This document shows positions 58,201 to 64,000 of a DNA stretch of 64,000 nt, piece by piece. The first letter of the stretch is position 1, and each line of letters begins with the position of its first letter. This DNA comes from Archilochus colubris. Its lineage: Eukaryota; Chordata; Aves; Apodiformes; Trochilidae. The notes beneath the pieces were generated by a model. It was not told the DNA's origin and made no database searches. It saw only the letters and a program-made list of their open reading frames with translations. Position numbers and translations under genes: made by a program. The stretch is taken from assembly GCA_023079485.1 (NCBI GenBank), contig CM041092.1:1-64000 (forward strand), in the 5' to 3' direction.

Positions 58201-61200
58201 CCTGCTCACTGCAGAGGGTTGGACCAGATGACCTTTAAAGGTCCTTTCCAACCCAAAACGTTCTATGACTCTCAGAAGTGTATTTTCTGTATATACTGTG
58301 TAAGTACCTCAACACACTGAGAAGAATTCTACTGCAGCTGAACTGCAGTTAATATTACAAGCACCCGAGCAGGATAATATCAGTTAGCCTCCTTCCTCAA
58401 ATGACTAGATTTGAGGATGACAGAGAAAAGGAACCAGCTGAAGCCCTCTCCTCTCATAAGGGAACTTTTTCAATATCTTAACAACTTAACACATATTAAA
58501 GAGATCAAGGTAGGAGACAGAAGCATTCTCTAGGTATTCTGGAATTGAAACCTTTCATATTTGTAGTTTTGGTGGGGTCTTGTTGTTTGGTCTTGGTTTT
58601 GAGGGCTTGGTGGGGTTTTTGGTGTTTTTTTTTCTTGATGGATTCTGCATTACAGTCACTATTTATTATGGAAAATGAGCTTTACCCAGTGTAACTAAAC
58701 AAACATCTTCACAGCTGCCAAGCATCTGCCATATGGTTTTAATCACACAGCAGGGAACACAGTTAGGAGTTAATTTTTTAGCACTCAACAGTGGCACTAC
58801 CAAGAGAAATCATGTTAAGAACTAGGATTGAGAAGAAAACAGGCTCACTGACTGTTCACAGTAAGTGGCAAACACTGACACCATTTTGTGACTGTATCTA
58901 CAAGCTAGACCATGCATCCATCCTTTGATAGTTTAGCCAACACATGGGAAGTGGCCAGCCAACTTCATTTAAAAGAATACCGTAAAATTAACAGATCTTT
59001 TGGCTTTGTGCTTTGAAGAAAATATTAAAACAACATGTGTAGAAACCAACAGGCACACAACCTATGAGTTTACAAGCTTTCAGTTGTACAATACATACGT
59101 GCTGAAGATGAAAAGTCACTATTTCTGTAGCTGTGATCCACCAAGTTATTAACAGACAGATCTGTTCTTCTTTCTAACTCTCTTCGCTCTCTCATCAGCT
59201 CAGTTCCAAGGGAGCCAAGCATCACTGATGAAGATCTAGGAATCCTACTGTACCTCCAAGAAGAATCTATGAAGAAAAATTTAAATAATTAAATAATTAA
59301 ATAATTCCTCTGGTATTGTAGTAGTTTTATGCATGCATTTTGGTTATACCATACCAAGGATGAGTCTAACAATACTAATAAGCCAATCAAGTGGCCAGCT
59401 GCCAACATAAAGTCAAAGATAAGCAGCACTCTGCTGATGCTGGCACTTATTCAATCTTGCAGGGAGTTAAGTTCTGAAAGCTAACCCAGAAAACAAGTAA
59501 TATTACTTTCCTGAAGAATCAGACTCAGTAACACTCATACAAGACAGGAGGAAGAAGAGAAATACCATCTTCCTTTTTAATTGTAACTAATTATTAAAAA
59601 GGCTTCACAATATGGCTAAACAGCACTTTGAGACTTAGTAAACACTGCCATTCTAATGATGCTTCTTAAAGGCTCCTATAATTCATTTACCAGAAACACA
59701 GCTGAAACTTAAATGCAGCTTAGACATATCTTTAAGATCAATGACTAATACTTCTCTTGCTCATACTGCACAGTAAAACACTTCAGTTTAAAAAGGGATC
59801 TTGGTTTTTTGCTAGCAGCTCCAACAACTAAATAGGGAACTGTACATACTTTGTCTGTGAACAAAACTCTCGTTCCAAAAAGTGTTCTTCAGTGGCTCTG
59901 AAAAATCCACCTTGATTTTGTCATACTGCTAACTTATAAATTCATATTTAAGCATTCATTGGTCAGCAGTGTGATGAGCAACCAACCTAGAAATTGAAAG
60001 ACAGATATTTCTACAACATAATGAGAAATGTTAACGGTGGTAATTTTATTAACACAGTAAGAAAGCATGAGGAATACTGGGGTTTTGAGCACGAACTTAA
60101 CACCTTTTATTTGGATGGTGTATATATGGTTCCTTAAGGATACAGAAAAAGAACACTGAACCATATTCCTAAGGGTAATCTGAACAGAGCTGTCTGTTTC
60201 AAAATATTGTAGAAATAAGTTCTATATAGGGTTTTGATCATTATTTCCTGACCTTCAGACTTAGCATATTGCTTACCTTACATCTATCCAAGTATCACAT
60301 ATTTATTTGTGCTTTAATGAAAATCTCTTTTTGTCCTGAAAGTCCTCCTAGTACAGAATGCTTATTCTTCCCTGGCCTGTTAGGAACAAATTCTTTGCTG
60401 TGAGTGTGAGGAGTCCCTGGCCCAGGCTGTCCAGAGAAGCTGTGGCTGCCCCATCCCTGGCAGTGTCTCAGGCCAGGCTGGATGGGGCTTAGAGCAACCT
60501 GGTGAGAGGTGTCCCTGCAGATGGGTTGGAAGTAAGTGACCTTTAAGGTCCCCTCTGACTCAAACCATTCTACAGTTCCATGATTTTATAAAGTGAGTTT
60601 AGGCCCTGCTAAAAAAACTATTTCTTCCCTCAACCCTAACAACAATAGTCTAACCAGCCATGACAGTATGTTTCTTGAAACACAGAGCTAAAGTAGATTT
60701 TCTTTCTGCTGTTCCTGGTACGCGTAGGTTTGCGCACAATTTGACTCATGAAGTAACAGCAGCTCCACTCATTCCTTCCTTGAAATATCAACCAATTAAG
60801 ACATACTAGAGCCACGAAGTTCAGCTTTACTGCAAACAGAATAGGTACAGGTAATAATTTTGAAATTACAAGAGTACAACTGGATTTTCAAAAAACCATG
60901 TTATCAGCACTCTCTGTACACTAGATACTGCTATGAGTATGAACATACACTTCTGGTAGGCATAGGTTTTAATATTTAATAATGATAAAAGCATAGAATT
61001 TCAAAGCAAGTCTTTAAAAACTTGATCTTACTACTCAGACGACATTCAGGCAACTCAGCTCTGGTAAGCAACATCTCACCTGAAAAGGGAGTCAAGCTGT
61101 TACTTCTCACAGAAGAGGCAGAGGTACAAGACAGCTTAGGTCTCTTGGAGTCACTATCTCGCTGCTGGCTATGCAGTCTTGAATATGCTCCCTGAATTCT

Positions 61201-63403
61201 CTCAGACTCACCATAACACCCAGATGTAAAATGAGAAGATGACGATGTAGACTGAAATAACATTTTAAAAATTGCAGACACATTATTTCAGATGTGCTTA
61301 CACCGAAGAGAGGTGTATGTAATATAAGAGTCATAAAAATTGTGAAGAACTTTTAGATGCAAAGCCTTTTTATTTAAAAATAAAGCAGGATTTATGCTTG
61401 TGTTCTTGATCATTCCCAGTTTTACTCAAGACAACAGTTTTACTCTACCAACAAATGCCAGTTTCTTTAACAATCAGCATTTTTCCCTTTATTGATGGAT
61501 GAGGCTTCCAGGGGAAAAAGACATTTCTGACTTATAATATGCTATAAGCATGTAAAAAATCTCCTAGGAAATGGAATTTTGCTGTCCAGAAACAGCACAC
61601 AATGATCAGCTTCCTTATTTTATTTAAAACTTTAACTAATCCAGCTATTTTTTTCCAACCTAAAATATATTAAACTAAGGAATCAGCTCTATCTTCTAGT
61701 AAACTGTTTAGATAAGATGTTTTGATTACATTAAGTTCAATGCAACTCAGTTTGGAGTAAAGAAGGGCTACAAAACAATTTTTGCAGAGTACAGCACTGA
61801 AATAAAACAGTTTTCAGAGACTAGTATTAAAAAAATAGGAAAAAATGGGACAGCCTATAAAGCTGTTGGCCTGGTTACCTGCAGCCAAGGCATCCAATTT
61901 CCACTTTAAAAGTTTTGCATTTATTATTTTGACACAAAAAACTTGACCTCAATCAAAAAGTTCAGTTCAGCCATTGCCCTCCCATGAAGTATCTACAACA
62001 AAGATCCTTACAGATAACCAAATCAAAGCAGATGTTACAGTTCTGTTTTGGGTTTTTTTGTTGTTGTGTTTTTTTTACTAAGCTTATGCCCCTTCTTTTT
62101 TAGTCTTTAAAAGGAAAAAATATCTGACTGTTTCTCTTATCCCATCATAAAAGACAAATGGGGAAACACAAACACCACAAACTGAGTACAAAGCAAGGTT
62201 AACCTCCCTCATAAATCACCTGTTTTGTTATTTGGTAAATGGTCACTTGCAGTAGAACTTAAGAGAAAAATTAACCTTGATGTAGAAAAAAGAAAGTATC
62301 ACTAGACTTAACTAGATCTGTTACACTTACAACCACAGATCCTATCTGCATTTCAACTCCATCTAGGCACCTACCATGACTTCCTCTGAAGGCCAGCACT
62401 GCCACTCTAGTTCCTCCCTCCCTTCCACTTACCTCCAAGTGTCTTCACCTTTTAAGTTACAATAAGAAAACAAACACCTGTTTAAGGTGCAGCACTGTCA
62501 TGTACCAAAACATCTTTCAGCTTGCCATGAAGCAGAATTTTCACATGTGCACTATCTTCCTGCCAAGCAACTTCAGATTTATGTTTTTCCCATCTTAATA
62601 TTTCTACTGCAACAGAAGTGGCTTTTTTTGTCACTCTATCCTGCACTACATTAGGCATTATGAAGGCACATTCTGAAGCCCAGTTAAGGCAAGGTGTTTA
62701 GGCCTGAGCCTTGGATCTCAGTCAGGTGACAGTTCATTTTTTTTTCAGAGTATACTGTAAGCAGTATGTAAGCAATCACAGTCAGACTATGAACCACTTC
62801 TACTCAACTACATTTTCTAAAGTAGGCCTCCAAACCCATGAACTTTATGTTAACTCACCAATCTGGTATCATGCAAAAAACAGACCACCTAGAAATACCT
62901 GATGGAACAAGCTGAGTATAAACTAATTTTGCCACCTCTATGACTACGACACAGATGAGATTCTAATCACCCTTTCCCTTTTAAATGGATACTAGCAGAT
63001 CACTATTGTCATGCTCTGAATCATTTCTTACCATTGGTATCCTCTTGCCTCTGCCTTCCCTTCACATCCTGAGTTAATAAAAAGCTACTTACCTAGAAAC
63101 TTGACAGTGAACCCTTTGTACCAGCTTTTCAGACTAAAGTAAAAACTGTTTGCTGGGGGAGAAAACTGTGTGTTGAGGGTTTTTTTGTGGTTTTGCTTAG
63201 GTTTTTTTTTTTGGCTTTAAGTATTACACATTAACGATTCTCACCAATCTGTTTCTGCTTCCTAAAAATCTTCCAGAATGTGGATGATCAAGTGTCCCTG
63301 AGTAGCGAGTTGGAGAGGATGTTGAAAGCTTCCAAGGAGTTTCATGGGTGTCTCGTTCTCCAATTCCCCAGTCTCTACTGGAACTATTCAACACACTGGA
63401 TTC
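49201..63403 (-). CDS. MARCHF7: MARCHF7 (axotrophin) RING-CH E3 ubiquitin ligase, 3' nine exons
   Basis: MARCHF7 transfers ubiquitin to membrane and cytoplasmic targets and has been linked to immune regulation and neural development. Exons in transcript order: 63,245-63,403 (probable); 61,080-61,251; 59,099-59,266; 55,954-57,061; 55,518-55,687; 54,257-54,366; 52,808-52,921; 50,985-51,033; 49,201-49,226. All splice phases agree and all acceptors and donors are AG/GT. The long Ser/Arg-rich N-terminal part ([35 protein letters not shown]) precedes a complete C4HC3 RING-CH (CRIC, CKC, H and C in VHQEC, CELC) and the conserved [14 protein letters not shown] segment. The starting exons, with the Met expected in mammals, lie beyond 64,000. 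No internal stop or frameshift was found, so it looks functional. Confidence 0.95.
50985..51033 (-). CDS. MARCHF7: MARCHF7 short exon [16 protein letters not shown]
   Basis: 49 bases, TAG acceptor and GTAGGT donor, phases 0 to 1. The peptide is conserved near the C-terminus. Confidence 0.92.
52808..52921 (-). CDS. MARCHF7: MARCHF7 exon with hydrophobic segment
   Basis: 114 bases, phase 0, AAG acceptor and GTAAGT donor. It encodes [18 protein letters not shown], then [20 protein letters not shown]. The hydrophobic stretch is conserved but short and is not necessarily membrane-spanning. Confidence 0.96.
54257..54366 (-). CDS. MARCHF7: MARCHF7 RING-CH exon 2
   Basis: 110 bases, phases 1 to 0. 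[16 protein letters not shown] supplies the last CxxC of the RING-CH domain, followed by [17 protein letters not shown]. Confidence 0.96.
55518..55687 (-). CDS. MARCHF7: MARCHF7 RING-CH exon 1
   Basis: 170 bases, phases 2 to 1. It encodes [39 protein letters not shown] and [11 protein letters not shown]. It supplies the first Zn ligands (CxxC, CxC), the His and the following Cys of the C4HC3 domain. Confidence 0.97.
55954..57061 (-). CDS. MARCHF7: MARCHF7 large central exon
   Basis: 1,108 bases, phases 1 to 2. It is Ser/Arg-rich and disordered, with [69 protein letters not shown] and VDIIPSGW all recognisable from vertebrate MARCHF7. It ends [12 protein letters not shown] just before the RING-CH exon. 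Confidence 0.96.
57745..58272 (+). mobile_element. CR1 LINE 3' fragment
   Basis: A 5'-truncated CR1 in the intron between 57,061 and 59,099, antisense to MARCHF7. It starts around GGTAAGACCCCACCTGG and CATCCAGCTCTGGAGTCC and ends GGACCAGATGACCTTTAAAG ... TTCTATGACTCT, the typical avian CR1 3' end. Reading frames are broken. The 5' limit may extend to about 57,690. Confidence 0.93.
59099..59266 (-). CDS. MARCHF7: MARCHF7 exon with [12 protein letters not shown] motif
   Basis: 168 bases, phases 1 to 1, TAG acceptor and GTATGT donor. It encodes [18 protein letters not shown] and [14 protein letters not shown], conserved in MARCHF7. Confidence 0.93.
59275..59304. repeat. (AAATAATT)n microsatellite
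   Basis: Three to four 8-9-base AAATAATT units immediately upstream of the MARCHF7 exon acceptor at 59,266. Confidence 0.85.
60366..60590 (+). mobile_element. CR1 LINE short 3' fragment
   Basis: CTGGCCCAGGCTGTCCAGAG through GGTTGGAAGTAAGTGACCTT and ACCATTCTACAGTTCCATG is the last 220 or so bases of an avian CR1, in the MARCHF7 intron between 59,266 and 61,080, antisense to the gene. Confidence 0.93.
61080..61251 (-). CDS. MARCHF7: MARCHF7 exon with DSKRPKLSC motif
   Basis: 172 bases, phases 0 to 1. It encodes [20 protein letters not shown] and then [16 protein letters not shown], which contains the conserved basic KRPKLSC motif of MARCHF7. Confidence 0.92.
61252..63244. other. MARCHF7 intron
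   Basis: Unique AT-rich sequence with short T/G-rich tracts (62,045-62,080; 63,178-63,215). No further exon recognised. Confidence 0.5.
63245..63403 (-). CDS. MARCHF7: Probable MARCHF7 upstream exon
   Basis: A 159-base, 53-codon, phase 0-0 frame between a TTCTTCAG acceptor and a GTGAGA donor. It encodes [19 protein letters not shown] and [17 protein letters not shown]. The Ser/Arg character and phase suit the N-terminal region, but I do not recognise this segment from mammalian MARCHF7. Confidence 0.6.
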
Positions 63404-64000
63404 CTGAAGAACAACATGCTTATCACATGCATCCTGTAACTCAAAATTAACTCAGTATCTGATCTGAACATTGAAAACAAGGAGAAGTACAGGTATTAAG
63501 AAAGCTCACAACCTTTCATGAGAAACCTCAAGGCATATCCAAGAAGAAATGAAACAGGCTTAAGGGAGAACCACTGGCAAAAAGGAATTTCAATTACTTT
63601 CTAGCCAGTTGTCATCTCCTTTATCTGTCCTTTCATTTGACTGTAAGCAATAAAAAGCTGAACTGTAAGGGTTTTAAGGCATTACTCCTACTTAGATACT
63701 CCAGCAACAGGGCAGAATTAAGGACTTCACTTTCAAGTGTGAAGTTTAAAAAGAACAACCCACACACAGAAAAAGAATCTCTGTGACAGCCAACGTGCCA
63801 CAATAAAAGTGGGGGGTTTGGCCCCTAAAGCAAGCCATCTGTCTTGTCATGGTCATCAGTTTTAACATAAGAAAGAGTGGGTGCATAGAGAGAGGGGGAA
63901 AGAGGACAAAGAATATTTTAAGCCCACTATCAGATAATTATTTTTACATAAGGAGTGTGATCTGTCCTAGTAAAATTGAGGGACAACAAATGTAAACTGT
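63404..64000. other. MARCHF7 upstream intron, continues beyond window
   Basis: No exon recognised. The N-terminal exons of MARCHF7 are expected to the right. Confidence 0.45.

Overview
The window is vertebrate nuclear DNA, almost certainly from a bird. It carries spliced vertebrate genes, two 3'-truncated CR1 retrotransposons with the avian-type 3' end, and a decayed gammaretrovirus-like provirus. The left third has the GC-rich, minisatellite-choked texture of small avian microchromosomes. No bacterial features are present.

Layout. 1-7,050 is low-complexity DNA downstream of POU2F2: a G-rich minisatellite, a GC-box array, about 20 perfect CRE palindromes, and 3.4 kb of pyrimidine tract. 7,054-20,214 (minus strand) holds ten exons of POU2F2 (OCT2). 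They cover the end of the glutamine-rich activation domain, the POU-specific domain, the homeodomain and the C-terminus, and nearly every intron is filled with a different minisatellite. 20,527-20,626 is a 100-N assembly gap that removes the 5' part of the gene. 20,627-25,430 is a 1.85-kb macrosatellite (about 2.6 copies). 25,800-28,830 is a deleted endogenous retrovirus (gag, RNase H, env pieces, 3' LTR). 29,270-32,760 is extremely AT-rich and made of decayed tandem units. 32,860-34,060 is a CpG island with a minus-strand TATA/CCAAT promoter and a spliced leader exon. 34,850-43,400 is a young tandem duplication (unit about 3.9 kb) whose units each carry a CpG island or a minisatellite. 43,395-44,035 is a 193-bp tandem repeat. 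45,100-47,060 contains a third, diverged copy of the same CpG island, with a candidate unrecognised minus-strand gene and NRF1 sites. 48,120-63,403 (minus strand) is most of MARCHF7 (axotrophin), a RING-CH E3 ubiquitin ligase; the remaining N-terminal exons should lie beyond 64,000.

The two recognised genes are not known to act together. POU2F2 is a lymphoid and neural octamer-binding transcription factor, and MARCHF7 ubiquitinates membrane and cytoplasmic targets. Their proximity across an N gap may be a scaffolding artefact. The strongest leads are the CRE array, an apparent frameshift in a conserved POU2F2 exon, the three paralogous first exons on minus-strand CpG islands, and the divergent minisatellites seeded at one position in the 3.9-kb units.
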